Source of the DNA: Hungateiclostridiaceae bacterium UBA1305
GTDB taxonomy: Bacteria; Bacillota; Clostridia; Acetivibrionales; DTU013
NCBI GenBank assembly: GCA_002307275.1
Contig: DBTX01000007.1
Coordinates: forward strand, 73,806-137,805
Direction: 5' to 3'
DNA length: 64,000 nt
Part shown: positions 25,609-34,447 of the stretch, one piece after another
How the letters are laid out: each line of letters begins with the position of its first letter
How positions within the stretch are numbered: position 1 is the first letter of the stretch
Notes under the pieces: generated by a model
The model's database searches: none
What the model was told of the DNA's origin: nothing
The model's input: the letters and a program-made list of their open reading frames with translations, nothing else
Position numbers and translations under genes: made by a program

Positions 25609-26904
25609 TTATTTCAGTCTTCGTACCAATTTGTGATTCACTGACCTCAACGCGCCATCCGTGCAATGATAAACCGGCAGCTTCAGCTGCGGAGCACAGG
25701 ACATGACAGTATTCGTACAATCGCTGCAATTGCTTATTAACAGCGCCTGGGCGCCTGCTTTCTTCAAAGCCAGTACTTTTTGGACCTGTCCGGGACATTT
25801 CCCTGGATTTTCACATTTATATGCCTGCTTTATATGCTGCGCCTGCTTGCAGTATTCAATCCCTGCAACCTCCGACCCCATATCCTGAGATATCTGAAGC
25901 AGCCTTTCCTTATCCGCTCCACATGCGCAGACCAGCAGGCCTATTTTTTGCGGTCCTTTCAAAAAGGTTTCCGTAACCAGAATCCCCCCTGTTGTTTTGA
26001 CAACAGGCGAGTCCATTGTTGTCCTTTTACCGGTAAACGGGCCTCCCATAATAAGCTCGCCGTATTCCCCGGAGCAACCGCCTGCTCTTTCTATCAAAGA
26101 GCCAACCTTTGTACCAATCGGTACATCCTCAAAAACCTGAATCAGTTCCCCTTTCAGCTTGCCCGCAACCGTTATGTCCTTATCGATGAATGGCTTTCTT
26201 TCCTCGACGGCCTCAAAAATGCGGTAAGCAGTTTCCGCATTGATCACGACAGCATTCGCCTCCATGGGAAGTTGGTCAATATTCAGAAGCATTCCCTGAA
26301 CTTCTCTGATAAGCGCTCTTTCCTCTCCCATGGGATATAAATCCGGCAACAGGCACACCCCAATCCCGGTATGATTGCCGGCAATGCATATCTTCAGGGC
26401 GTCTGTCGCTTCTTTGTGTTTTTCCTTAATTGCAATCCTTCCCCGATCCGCATGGACAATCTCCATAACAATCTGAAGTCCGCGTATCACTTCCCGGGCT
26501 TTCTTTTCCACCATGAAAATATTGTGCCGGAGTATCGGTTCACATTCGACAGCATTCAGGATGACGATTCCACCTTGCTGCAATGGCTTGGAAAGCTTGA
26601 TATATGTGGGAAAGCCTGCTCCGCCCAGACCAACAATACCTGCTTCTTCAATCAATCCCAACGGAGTTTCGGCTTTTAGTTTTACATACTCCTTTGCTTC
26701 TGTTTCATTTTCCTGCACAATTTCAATCGCATCCGACGTCACACAGGTAACCTTGCCGCTCACACTGGAGTGAATGTTGCATCCCATGGCGTCCGGAGCT
26801 TTTACGGCAATCAGCGCTCCGCGTTTTACACGATCGCCTGCTTTCACAATTGCAATGGCCGGGGCCCCTATATGCTGTTTTAATAAAAAACTGTAACGAT
26901 TCAT
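25609..26904 (-). CDS. prdC: PrdC, RnfC-like electron-transfer protein of proline reductase
   Basis: A 431-residue protein resembling the soluble core of RnfC/NuoF. N-terminal barrel-sandwich segment (ALIAVKAPDAMGCNIHSSVSG), flavin/NADH-binding loop IVGLGGAGFPTYIKLS near residue 100, and an SLBB-like region near 240-290. The C-terminus is rich in cysteines: VCACGADK, YCKQAQ, YKCENPGKCPGQ, NCSDCTNTVMSC and YHCTDGALR, probably metal or Fe-S ligands. PrdC delivers electrons to proline reductase. In some clostridia PrdC contains selenocysteine; here none is needed. The ATG follows GGAACAG. It is the first gene of the prd operon, with a 180-base gap to prdA. Confidence 0.9.
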   Translation of the reverse strand: MNRYSFLLKQHIGAPAIAIVKAGDRVKRGALIAVKAPDAMGCNIHSSVSGKVTCVTSDAIEIVQENETEAKEYVKLKAETPLGLIEEAGIVGLGGAGFPTYIKLSKPLQQGGIVILNAVECEPILRHNIFMVEKKAREVIRGLQIVMEIVHADRGRIAIKEKHKEATDALKICIAGNHTGIGVCLLPDLYPMGEERALIREVQGMLLNIDQLPMEANAVVINAETAYRIFEAVEERKPFIDKDITVAGKLKGELIQVFEDVPIGTKVGSLIERAGGCSGEYGELIMGGPFTGKRTTMDSPVVKTTGGILVTETFLKGPQKIGLLVCACGADKERLLQISQDMGSEVAGIEYCKQAQHIKQAYKCENPGKCPGQVQKVLALKKAGAQALLISNCSDCTNTVMSCAPQLKLPVYHCTDGALRSVNHKLVRRLK

Positions 26905-26953
26905 CTATTCTGTTCCTATATACAATTTCTCTGCAAAAAAATCGTTTTTACGG

Positions 26954-26980
26954 ATATGGCTTTTTGCAGCAAAACCATAT
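26954..26980. promoter_or_regulatory. Imperfect inverted repeat in the prdC / LysR divergent gap
   Basis: ATATGG (26954-26959) and CCATAT (26975-26980) flank GC(T)nGC / GCAAAA inner arms, giving a 27-bp near-palindrome. It lies between the prdC start and the LysR-type gene, where LysR proteins commonly bind. It is a candidate site for the divergent regulator. Confidence 0.5.
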
Positions 26981-27110
26981 TTGGGTGCTTTTCTTTTTAA
27001 TTAATTAGCATTATAATCCTATCAGTGATAATAGTAAAATTACAGTTTGGTGTATTAGTCATTACATATTCTCATGCCACATATTGTTTTTATGAAAGGA
27101 GAAAGCAGGA

Positions 27111-27989
27111 ATGGACTTGAAAAAATATGAGCTCTTTGTGGATCTGGCAGAGTCCGGCAATTTCACAGCAAGTGCCAGGAGGCTTGGATATACCCAGTCA
27201 GGAGTCAGTCATATTGTGAAGGGGTTGGAGGCTGAAATTGGATTTTCTCTGTTTGTACGGACAAGACGTGGAGTATTGTTGACTGACAACGGCAGAAGGA
27301 TCGTTCCCCTTATCAGGCAGCTCTTATCGGATAGTTCCCGGCTGGAGCAGACCATTGGCGCATTGAAAGGTCTGCACACAGGTTCCATCACAATAGGCAC
27401 CTACTCCAGTATCTCTATCAACTGGCTGCCTAAAATTATCTTTGAATTTCAAAAGGATTTTCCGGGTATAGATATCCATATGAAAGAAGGCGGAATTGAA
27501 GAGATAGAATCATGGATAGAAAACAACATTGTGGATTTTGGCTTCTGCAGCCAGAGAAATACTCAGAAATTTGACTGGATACATCTGAAGGATGATCCGC
27601 TTATGGCCATACTGCCAAAAGACTTCTCCATCCCGGACAGCGGAAATTATGCGATCTCTGCTTTTCATAACCAGCCGTTTATCATTTCCGCCATGGGCAT
27701 CGACCATGATATTCACCTTGCACTGACAAAGGCAAATGTCCAGCCGTACATCCGGTTTTCTTCAACCGATGACCATGCCATCATTTCCATGGTGGCAAAT
27801 CATCTTGGAATCAGTATCCTTCCAAATCTATTCTTACAGGAGATGGCAGGCCGAATTACAGCGCTTCCTCTTGAGCCATACGCTTTCCGTACTTTAGGTA
27901 TTGGAATAAAGTCACTGAAAGCTGTCTCACCGGCATCAAAAAATTTTATAAAATATGCAACGCGTATTTTACGGAAAGGCGATGAATAG
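27111..27989 (+). CDS. LysR-family transcriptional regulator, probable prd operon regulator
   Basis: A 292-residue LysR-type protein. N-terminal winged helix-turn-helix (about 1-60: MDLKKYELFVDLAESG..., SARRLGYTQSGVSHIVKGLE) and a periplasmic-binding-like effector domain (about 90-290, beginning GSITIGTYSSISINWLPKI). AAAGGAG precedes the ATG. It is divergent from prdC with a 206-base shared gap holding a near-palindrome, the usual arrangement for a LysR regulator of its neighbour. Proline, or a related amino acid, is the plausible effector. Characterised clostridial prd operons use the sigma-54-dependent PrdR, which is absent here. Confidence 0.88.
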   Translation: MDLKKYELFVDLAESGNFTASARRLGYTQSGVSHIVKGLEAEIGFSLFVRTRRGVLLTDNGRRIVPLIRQLLSDSSRLEQTIGALKGLHTGSITIGTYSSISINWLPKIIFEFQKDFPGIDIHMKEGGIEEIESWIENNIVDFGFCSQRNTQKFDWIHLKDDPLMAILPKDFSIPDSGNYAISAFHNQPFIISAMGIDHDIHLALTKANVQPYIRFSSTDDHAIISMVANHLGISILPNLFLQEMAGRITALPLEPYAFRTLGIGIKSLKAVSPASKNFIKYATRILRKGDE

Positions 27990-28263
27990 AGAATAAAGTA
28001 TGAACTTTCTTCCCAAGATATTGAAAGCACTGCATATGGGAAACCTGCAAAAAGGAGTTGATATTATTGTTCGTCTGGCAACGGACTTTAGTCCATCAAC
28101 GCCTCATTTGATTATTCCTGTCAGCTTAATATGCATTTTTATTACCGCCTGATTACAATATGTTTAAAAAATATTAAACCCACAGGTGAATCATAATAAA
28201 ATGTCGAAATATGAAAGATTACATTGCAGATAATAATATGCAATAAACCAAAGGGAGCGTCAA

Positions 28264-31158
28264 ATGAAACGATTCATCAGAGCTATTGCCGCACTATTTA
28301 TACTATTGATTTTGCTTTTACCCTATACATCAGGTTCCACGCAGGCAGTCTCCTTTAGCAAGGGTGAATTTCGCGGACTTTGGGTCGCGACAGTTGCCAA
28401 TACTGATTATCCTTCGAAACCCACTACAGATCCGGCAGTTTTGAAAGCTGAAGCCATTAAAATTCTTGACAATGCAAAAAGCATGGGAATCAACGTCGTT
28501 TTTCTGCAGGTAAGGTCGACGGAAGACGCACTTTACAAGTCCAAAATCTTCCCATGGTCCAAATATCTCACAGGCACCCAGGGACTTGCGCCTGCAGACG
28601 GTTTCGATCCACTTGCCTTCTGGGTGACTGAGGCCCATAGCCGCGACATTGAACTGCATGCGTGGATCAACCCCTACAGGATCACGAAGTCAAAGGAATC
28701 GCTGAATTCCCTGTATGCTGCAAATCCTGCCCGCCTGCATCCCGATTGGGTTGTAAAGTATTCCGACAATAATCTGTACTTCAATCCCGGCATTCCGGAA
28801 GCCCGCAAACTCATTGTCGATGGAATCCGGGAGATCCTGGACAATTACGCGGTGGACGGAATACATTTTGATGATTATTTTTATCCGGGCAGGACTTTCA
28901 ATGATTCAAGTACATACAAAGCCTATGGGAAAGGCTATACAAGCATAGGCAATTGGCGCCGCGCAAATGTCAGCGCGCTTGTGTCTGACGTCTCTCAGGC
29001 AGTCAAAGCCTCCGGAAAGAATATCCGGTTCGGAATCAGCCCGTTCGGTATTTGGGCAAACAAGTCTTCAAACCAGCTTGGCAGCGATACGAAGGGTCTG
29101 GAAGCCTATAACGACCATTACGCCGATACGAGAAAATGGGTGAAGGACGGCATGATTGACTACATAGTCCCTCAGATTTACTGGCAGATCGGCTATTCCA
29201 TTGCTGATTACAGCAAGCTGCTGAGTTGGTGGAGTAATGTGGCAAGCGGCACAGGCGTTGATCTTTACATCGGGCAGGCGACCTACAGAGCATGCAGTTC
29301 CAGTACTTCCAGCGTGTGGTACGGCATTTCCGAGATCGAAAGACAATTAAAGCTGAATGAAAAATATCCCGAGGTGAAAGGAAGTGTTTTTTACAATTAC
29401 ACTTCTCTTGCAGATAACCCGGGGCTCGGCGCTGCGATAAAAACCATATTTGAGAAACGCGATGGCATAACGGCTGCAAAACCAATTATAGTCTCATGGC
29501 CATCCGGAAACATACAGACAAGCTACACCAGTTATTATCTGAACGGCGCCTCTGATCCCGGCAAGCCGCTGTATTTCAACGGGAAACCGGTTGAAGGCAG
29601 GTCAAGCCAGGGCTATTTCGGATTCCTCGCATCACTGGAAAATGGCAGTAATATCTTTACTTTTTCACAGGATGGCACCTATGTTACACGTGTCATATAC
29701 CGGAAAAGTCCTGTTGAGATTGTGACAAAAATGAGCAAAATAGAAATACCGGTCGATTCCGTGTTTCCAACATCACAGGAATACAGGACACCGGGTGAAA
29801 AAATAACACTTACGTGTCAGGCACCAGCCGGTTCGAAGGTATCTGTTAAAATAGGCGGCAAGTCTTACGTCATGAAGCCCTCAAGCGCCCTGCCGCGAAG
29901 CGGTGTACTTATTCCGGCAAAATATACCTATACTTATACGATGCCTTCCTGCAGCGGAACACCGCGTACCATTGATTTGGGTGCACCTGTTTATACGTTA
30001 AGTTACAAGGGCAGTAAAAAGTCGCGCACCGCTCCTGCAAAAATCGGAGTAATCATGGCCGGTTCGCCGTTTTATGCCGAGGTTTCAAAGGAAGACATCG
30101 ATACCTTCAAATCAATTAATCCTTCTTATGGTGCAGCCTATGAGCTTCGTAAAGGAATGACGGATTATATCACAGGTATGACGGGAAGCTATGCCCGGTT
30201 ATCCTCCGGGCTCTGGGTAAGAAAGACCAGTATCAGCACCTACACCTCCAGGGCCAGGCTTCAGCCAGCTATAATCTCGGCAGACTATCAGACCGGTGAT
30301 AAATGGGATACCCTGAAATTCAACTATTCCTCTTCACTGGCTGCCATTGCCGATTTTGACGGTTCCAAACTGACAGTAGGCATTTCTGCAGCTGTATCCG
30401 GCGTCACTCCCGCGCTACCCGATAACGCACTGTTCTCCTCGGCTGTGTTTACACGCTCAGGCAATCAAGGACAGTATGTACTATCTGTCAAGTCAGGTCA
30501 AACCATTGACGGGTACTATATCGAGAAGGCTGTTGACGGCATTGTTCTGCATATAAAGCGCCCGGCAAAAACCACCGGCGGTTTCGGCAGCCTGCAAGGC
30601 ATAACGATCATGCTTGATCCGGGACATGGAGGAACGGAAACCGGTGCGATCGGGCCATTAGGGCTTACTTATGCCGAGAAAGCCATCAATCTGGATATGG
30701 GTCTCAAACTAAGAACCGAGCTTCAAGCTCTTGGCGCAACTGTACTGATGACCAGAACCTCGGATGTGACCGTGTCACTTCCAGACAGGCTTACCGCTTC
30801 CAGAAATGCAAAGCCCGATATGTTCCTGTCAATTCATGCAAACAGTATGGAGGACAATGTTGACATCTCCAAAATTTTCGGATTTTCAGTACATTACAAG
30901 GAAGCACTTGCCAAACCCCTATCCGAGGCAATACTGGCAAAAGCTGCGGAAATCGGCCGCATGAACAAGGGAACAATCTATAATAACTTTTATGTGGTCA
31001 GAGGCACATGGACTCCTTCAATGCTGATGGAAAGCGGTTTTGTACCTAATCCGGCCGAATTTGAAACATTAATCAGCGACAGCGAACAATCAAGGCTTGC
31101 AAAAAGCATTGCCGAAGGTATTGCCAGATACTTCTCAAGGAGTGCGCCCGAAAACTAA
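28264..31158 (+). CDS. Secreted GHL10 (DUF187-like) glycoside hydrolase - N-acetylmuramoyl-L-alanine amidase fusion
   Basis: A 964-residue secreted protein. Signal peptide at 1-28 (IRAIAALFILLILLLPYTSG). A GHL10-type TIM barrel spans about 35-390: FRGLWVATVANTDYPS, VVFLQVRSTEDALY, WINPYRITKS, DGIHFDDYFYPG with the catalytic acid pair, and RFGISPFGIWAN. A central region of Ig- or AMIN-like beta structure follows (about 400-770). The C-terminal Amidase_3 zinc domain (about 778-960) carries LDPGHGGTETGAIGPLG, the Glu in YAEKAINLDM, SIHANS and the Glu in MLMESGF. Such fusions remodel or digest peptidoglycan or a related glycan at the cell surface. AAGGGAGCG precedes the ATG, and a strong terminator follows. 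No operon partner. Confidence 0.9.
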   Translation: MKRFIRAIAALFILLILLLPYTSGSTQAVSFSKGEFRGLWVATVANTDYPSKPTTDPAVLKAEAIKILDNAKSMGINVVFLQVRSTEDALYKSKIFPWSKYLTGTQGLAPADGFDPLAFWVTEAHSRDIELHAWINPYRITKSKESLNSLYAANPARLHPDWVVKYSDNNLYFNPGIPEARKLIVDGIREILDNYAVDGIHFDDYFYPGRTFNDSSTYKAYGKGYTSIGNWRRANVSALVSDVSQAVKASGKNIRFGISPFGIWANKSSNQLGSDTKGLEAYNDHYADTRKWVKDGMIDYIVPQIYWQIGYSIADYSKLLSWWSNVASGTGVDLYIGQATYRACSSSTSSVWYGISEIERQLKLNEKYPEVKGSVFYNYTSLADNPGLGAAIKTIFEKRDGITAAKPIIVSWPSGNIQTSYTSYYLNGASDPGKPLYFNGKPVEGRSSQGYFGFLASLENGSNIFTFSQDGTYVTRVIYRKSPVEIVTKMSKIEIPVDSVFPTSQEYRTPGEKITLTCQAPAGSKVSVKIGGKSYVMKPSSALPRSGVLIPAKYTYTYTMPSCSGTPRTIDLGAPVYTLSYKGSKKSRTAPAKIGVIMAGSPFYAEVSKEDIDTFKSINPSYGAAYELRKGMTDYITGMTGSYARLSSGLWVRKTSISTYTSRARLQPAIISADYQTGDKWDTLKFNYSSSLAAIADFDGSKLTVGISAAVSGVTPALPDNALFSSAVFTRSGNQGQYVLSVKSGQTIDGYYIEKAVDGIVLHIKRPAKTTGGFGSLQGITIMLDPGHGGTETGAIGPLGLTYAEKAINLDMGLKLRTELQALGATVLMTRTSDVTVSLPDRLTASRNAKPDMFLSIHANSMEDNVDISKIFGFSVHYKEALAKPLSEAILAKAAEIGRMNKGTIYNNFYVVRGTWTPSMLMESGFVPNPAEFETLISDSEQSRLAKSIAEGIARYFSRSAPEN

Positions 31159-31212
31159 TGTATGCGGATTTTCAGGTTTATACAAACTCAGGTATTTCTG
31201 CCTTCTCGTATT

Positions 31213-31264
31213 GGGGACATTTTTTCACTTTCAAAGTGCTGAAATGTCCCCTTATTATTTTTTT
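31213..31264 (+). terminator. Rho-independent terminator of the amidase fusion gene
   Basis: GGGGACATTT (31213-31222) and AAATGTCCCC (31242-31251) form a 10-bp stem, followed by TTATTATTTTTTT. It lies 55 bases past the stop codon. Confidence 0.9.
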
Positions 31265-31271
31265 ACAGCTA

Positions 31272-31316
31272 TTGACTTTAGGCTTAGTTTGTTGTATGGT
31301 TAATTACATAAGCAAC
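31272..31316 (+). promoter_or_regulatory. Promoter and overlapping inverted repeat of the GntR-ABC operon
   Basis: TTGACT (31272-31277), a 17-bp spacer and TATGGT (31295-31300) form a good promoter. It is overlapped by GTTGTATG (31291-31298) and CATAAGCAAC (31307-31316), an imperfect inverted repeat. This fits autorepression by the GntR-type protein encoded next. Confidence 0.6.
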
Positions 31317-31349
31317 TAACAAATTAAGTTAAGAACGGGGGTGTAACAC

Positions 31350-31724
31350 TTGAAGCTTGATTTTAACAATGAGAAGTCCATTTATCTTCAGATTGCTGAA
31401 AGCATGGAAGATGACATCATCAGAGGCGCTATTGAGGAAGAGACCCAGATACTGTCCACAAATCAGATGGCAGTCCTATACAAGATCAACCCTGCAACTG
31501 CGGGAAAAGGGATAAATATCCTTGTGGACCGCGGAATTATATATAAAAGGAGAGGGATAGGAATGTTTGTTGCAAGCGGAGCCAAAAAAGTTATTCAGGA
31601 GACCAGGAAAACAAATTTTTATGAAAAATACGTTGCCTCTCTTCTTGATGAGGCGAAAAATCTTGGCATAAGTACGGATGAACTGATAGAAATGATTAAA
31701 CAAGGGGGTAGGGTAAATGGCTGA
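31350..31724 (+). CDS. GntR-family (YtrA subfamily) transcriptional regulator
   Basis: A 124-residue regulator, short as in the YtrA subfamily: a winged helix-turn-helix (about 8-75: KSIYLQIAESMEDDIIRG, YKINPATAGKGINILVDRGI, GIGMFVASGA) and a short C-terminal dimer helix. YtrA-type regulators sit with ABC transporters and repress their operons. The start is TTG at 31350 after GGGGGTG. It overlaps the ATPase gene by eight bases. A promoter with an overlapping inverted repeat lies upstream. Confidence 0.88.
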   Translation: MKLDFNNEKSIYLQIAESMEDDIIRGAIEEETQILSTNQMAVLYKINPATAGKGINILVDRGIIYKRRGIGMFVASGAKKVIQETRKTNFYEKYVASLLDEAKNLGISTDELIEMIKQGGRVNG

Positions 31725-32604
31725 TACAGTATTGGAGACGATCGGACTAACAAAAAGCTACGGTGCTCTCAAAGCAGTCAATAACTTTTCAATAAAACTT
31801 GACAGTAATAAGATATATGGTTTGCTGGGACGCAACGGTGCCGGCAAAACAACATTCCTCGATCTCATCGCCTCACGGATATTCGCAGACAGAGGAGAAA
31901 TCAAGCTATTCGGACAAAATGCAGTAGAGAATCAAGAGCTCCTTCCAAAATTATGCTATATGCCCGAAAAGAATCTGTTTATCACAACCATGCGTGTTCG
32001 CGAAATAATCGAATCCGCTGCCGGATTTTATGACAGTTTCGATAGGAAATATGCCGATCAGCTATGCATAAAGTTTGCATTGGATAAGAAGAAGAAATAT
32101 AAAACTTTGTCGAGAGGGTATGAATCAATCCTCAGAATCGTGATCGGACTTGCTTCAAGAGCTGCAGTGACGATTTTCGACGAACCGGTTCTCGGTCTTG
32201 ATGCCGCGGTCAGAGACCTATTCTACAGGGAACTCCTGGAGGATTATACGGCGAACCCCAGGACATTTGTTATTTCGACACACCTGATCGAGGAATCCGC
32301 CGACATTTTCGAAGAAGCCCTGATCGTAAAAGAAGGCGTACTTGTTGAGCATCTGGCTGTTGAAGAATTAAAGGAAAAAGCCAGGTATGTTTCCGGTAAA
32401 GCTGCAGTCGTAGATGCGGCTGTAGCAGGTCTGAAAGTCATTTACAGTGAAATGGTCGGCAGTGTTAAGATCTGCGGCGTTTATGAGCAATTCACAGATG
32501 AAAAGTTGAAAAAGCTATCCGGTTATGAAGTAGATACATCACCGATTCCGGTTCAGAAGCTTTTCATTTATCTGACCACTGCCAGCAAGGAGGGGATCCT
32601 ATGA
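31717..32604 (+). CDS. ABC transporter ATP-binding protein
   Basis: A 295-residue ABC ATPase. Walker A is GLLGRNGAGKTTFLDL (about 36-51), the signature is the atypical LSRGYESILRIV near 131, Walker B is VTIFDEPVLGLD near 152, and the switch His is in VISTHLIEE. It is of the type paired with YtrA-like regulators (drug, peptide or metabolite efflux). It overlaps the regulator upstream and the membrane subunit downstream by four bases. GGGGGTAGGG precedes the ATG. Substrate unknown. Confidence 0.9.
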   Translation: MADTVLETIGLTKSYGALKAVNNFSIKLDSNKIYGLLGRNGAGKTTFLDLIASRIFADRGEIKLFGQNAVENQELLPKLCYMPEKNLFITTMRVREIIESAAGFYDSFDRKYADQLCIKFALDKKKKYKTLSRGYESILRIVIGLASRAAVTIFDEPVLGLDAAVRDLFYRELLEDYTANPRTFVISTHLIEESADIFEEALIVKEGVLVEHLAVEELKEKARYVSGKAAVVDAAVAGLKVIYSEMVGSVKICGVYEQFTDEKLKKLSGYEVDTSPIPVQKLFIYLTTASKEGIL

Positions 32605-33347
32605 ACAGATTGTTAAAATGTATACAATTTCAATTGAAAGGTGCATTGCAAAGCACATCATGGTTTCTGGGCATTTATTTAGTCATATACCTTTTCTTAT
32701 TTGTTTTGCTCCAGCAGTTGATCAGTTCATCAGATAATAGCAGTGGAAGTGTAAATTCAGGTTTCTTTTTAGCCGGTGCCATTTTTGTTTTTGTACAGGT
32801 TTCAGCCAGCTATAAACCAAACTTCAATTATTTGCTTATGTTTGGAAATACAAGAAGAAATATCTTCCTGTCAACTGTTTCCGCTTCCGCTGCATTATCA
32901 GTGATAATGGCAGTCATTTCAGTAGCTTCGCAATTTGTTGATAATGCCATTACAAAAACGCTTTCAAAAAATTCCGAAGCAGTTTATTATGATCTATTTT
33001 CTATTCTGTACAAAAGTAATGTAAACACTTTTACTGAATCCTTATGGTTCCTGGCGATGTTTATCGTGATATTCTCATTGGCAATGCTGTATGGCGCCAT
33101 GGCGTACAGGTTCGGCAAAGTCTTCATTACAGCCTTTTGGGTGGTTTTAGGTCTTTGCTTGACAGTTCTGCCACTGACGATTCCAGTATTAAACGGTACG
33201 AATGTGTACGTCGCTGCACTGAAAATGTATTTCTGTGCAGGAGTATCCGGTGGAATAATGCTGGCGCCTGTCAATTTCATCATTACCGCAATTATTTTCT
33301 GTGCAGTGACATATGTATTGTCAACACGCCAATCACAAGTCGTGTAA
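32601..33347 (+). CDS. ABC transporter membrane subunit
   Basis: A 248-residue membrane protein with six predicted spans: about 20-42, 58-72, 90-108, 150-170, 180-198 and 218-240. There is no sequence motif beyond the hydrophobic pattern. Its ATG overlaps the ATPase stop by four bases, so it is the likely transmembrane partner. It resembles uncharacterised ABC-2-like permeases of YtrA-regulated operons. Direction and substrate are unknown. Confidence 0.75.
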   Translation: MNRLLKCIQFQLKGALQSTSWFLGIYLVIYLFLFVLLQQLISSSDNSSGSVNSGFFLAGAIFVFVQVSASYKPNFNYLLMFGNTRRNIFLSTVSASAALSVIMAVISVASQFVDNAITKTLSKNSEAVYYDLFSILYKSNVNTFTESLWFLAMFIVIFSLAMLYGAMAYRFGKVFITAFWVVLGLCLTVLPLTIPVLNGTNVYVAALKMYFCAGVSGGIMLAPVNFIITAIIFCAVTYVLSTRQSQVV

Positions 33348-33406
33348 ATCAAAATAACATTGTTAAAAAAGAACAATTCGCCTTTTTCAAAATAGATTAA
33401 GGTTGT

Positions 33407-33470
33407 GGGCAGTTCTCTCAAAAAGGGGTGTTTAAATCGTATGCATCGATTTTTGAGAACTGCCCCTTTC
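33407..33470 (+). terminator. Long hairpin terminator of the GntR-ABC operon
   Basis: GGGCAGTTCTC...AAAAA (33407-33424) pairs with TTTTTGAGAACTGCCC (33450-33465), with a 2-base bulge and a loop of about 25 bases. It is followed by CTTTC rather than a pure U-run. It lies 60 bases past the permease stop. Confidence 0.65.
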
Positions 33471-33600
33471 TAGCCCATCCCATCTTTACACCCGTTATTT
33501 CTTTACCTGCTATCATTCTTATCTGCTTCAATTTTGCTCCAACACGATCCCCTCATTCAGCTCAGATATGAACACAAGCTCCGTCTTCCTTCAAATATCT

Positions 33601-34050
33601 TCAATAGCCGCTGGATATAGCTTTTTCTACGAGGCTCCTGAACGTTTTCTCAAAGCTTGCGTCATCCTCTTTGGTCCGCTTTCTAAAGCCTGCCGTTCTG
33701 CCCCCCGCCCGCCGTACTTTCTGACCGATATGCCTTTCAAACAGCAGTCCGTCAATATTATCATCCGAATAAATCAGCCCGTTCTGATTTACCGCCTTCG
33801 CCTTCTTGCCCAATGCCATAGCAGCAACACCATAATCCTGCGTCACCACCAGATCGCCCGCCTTGACCAGGTTGATCAGTGCAATATCCACGCTGTCACG
33901 GGCTTTGTCGACTGTGATGATCGTGCTGTATCCATCATTCAGTTCGTGGCTTGTATCGATCAGCATAGTCACCTCCAGCTTGTACTTCCTCGCGACACTT
34001 ACAATTATGCCCTTCACTGGGCAGGCGTCGGCATCAACCAATATCTTCAC
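33601..34050 (-). CDS. YaiI/YqxD-family protein (UPF0178, DUF188)
   Basis: A 149-residue protein of the widespread YaiI/YqxD family (UPF0178), which resembles PIN-like nucleases. Hallmarks are KILVDADACPVK at the start, VDIALINLVKAGDLVVTQDYGVAAMALGKKA (about 65-95), and RRAGGRTAGFRKRTKED. The function is unknown. GTG 34050 is chosen because GGAGAAAA lies seven bases upstream; an ATG six codons earlier lacks a ribosome site. It stands alone, convergent with the ABC operon. Confidence 0.88.
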   Translation of the reverse strand: MKILVDADACPVKGIIVSVARKYKLEVTMLIDTSHELNDGYSTIITVDKARDSVDIALINLVKAGDLVVTQDYGVAAMALGKKAKAVNQNGLIYSDDNIDGLLFERHIGQKVRRAGGRTAGFRKRTKEDDASFEKTFRSLVEKAISSGY

Positions 34051-34174
34051 TTGTTTTCTCCATCTCATTTGCGGCTTCGCTTTTTATGTCGTTACACGCA
34101 AAACAGCATTTGCTTTTATTATAGGATATTCAATCATAATAATGATATCGCTATTCTCTTTACATATCAATATA

Positions 34175-34381
34175 CTATACCTTCACAACCTTCTGACTGT
34201 GCAATGAAAATTTGATTTGCCTGAGCGCACTGCTTCCGATAAGCGCAGCTGCCATTTCCCGGATAAGCAGACCGTTTGTGGTGAGGTTCACCCTATAGCC
34301 GTATTCGCTGCACGTAAAATACTTCTTTAAAAGCAACAGTAAAAAAATAAGCCACGAATCATCTATTAATTGCATTTGCAA
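34175..34381 (-). pseudogene. Decayed radical-SAM protein fragment
   Basis: Within 34175 to about 34310 the minus strand reads YRVNLTTNGLLI, then LRQIKFSLHS. This is the pattern that follows the Fe-S cluster motif in radical-SAM/SPASM proteins (strand-turn TTNG, then 'RQINFSLH'-like). No CxxxCxxC motif or full-length frame is present, and the frame ends after VKV. So it is a truncated remnant. The preceding residues look unrelated. It lies beside a perfect 22-bp inverted repeat (34365-34386), which may mark the event that cut it. Confidence 0.55.
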
Positions 34382-34386
34382 TTAAT
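34365..34386. repeat. Perfect 22-bp inverted repeat
   Basis: ATTAATTGCA (34365-34374) and TGCAATTAAT (34377-34386) are perfect inverted arms separated by TT. It lies in a non-coding stretch next to the radical-SAM remnant and 62 bases past the flavoprotein stop. It could be a terminator stem (weak, AT-rich) or a scar of rearrangement. Confidence 0.6.
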
Positions 34387-34447
34387 TCTGCCTTCATGGC
34401 TGCCGTTACAGTTCCAGCCAATTCTCTGATCGAGATTGCCCCTGATG

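Noticed and set aside
25307..25798. A 163-codon minus-strand frame between prdA and prdC
   Set aside because: Overlaps the end of prdC and the beginning of prdA in a different frame and has no ribosome site; the 180-base gap between the two genes is better read as non-coding.
33568..34215. A 215-codon plus-strand frame across the YaiI/YqxD gene
   Set aside because: Overlaps the conserved UPF0178 gene fully in antisense and has no start signal.
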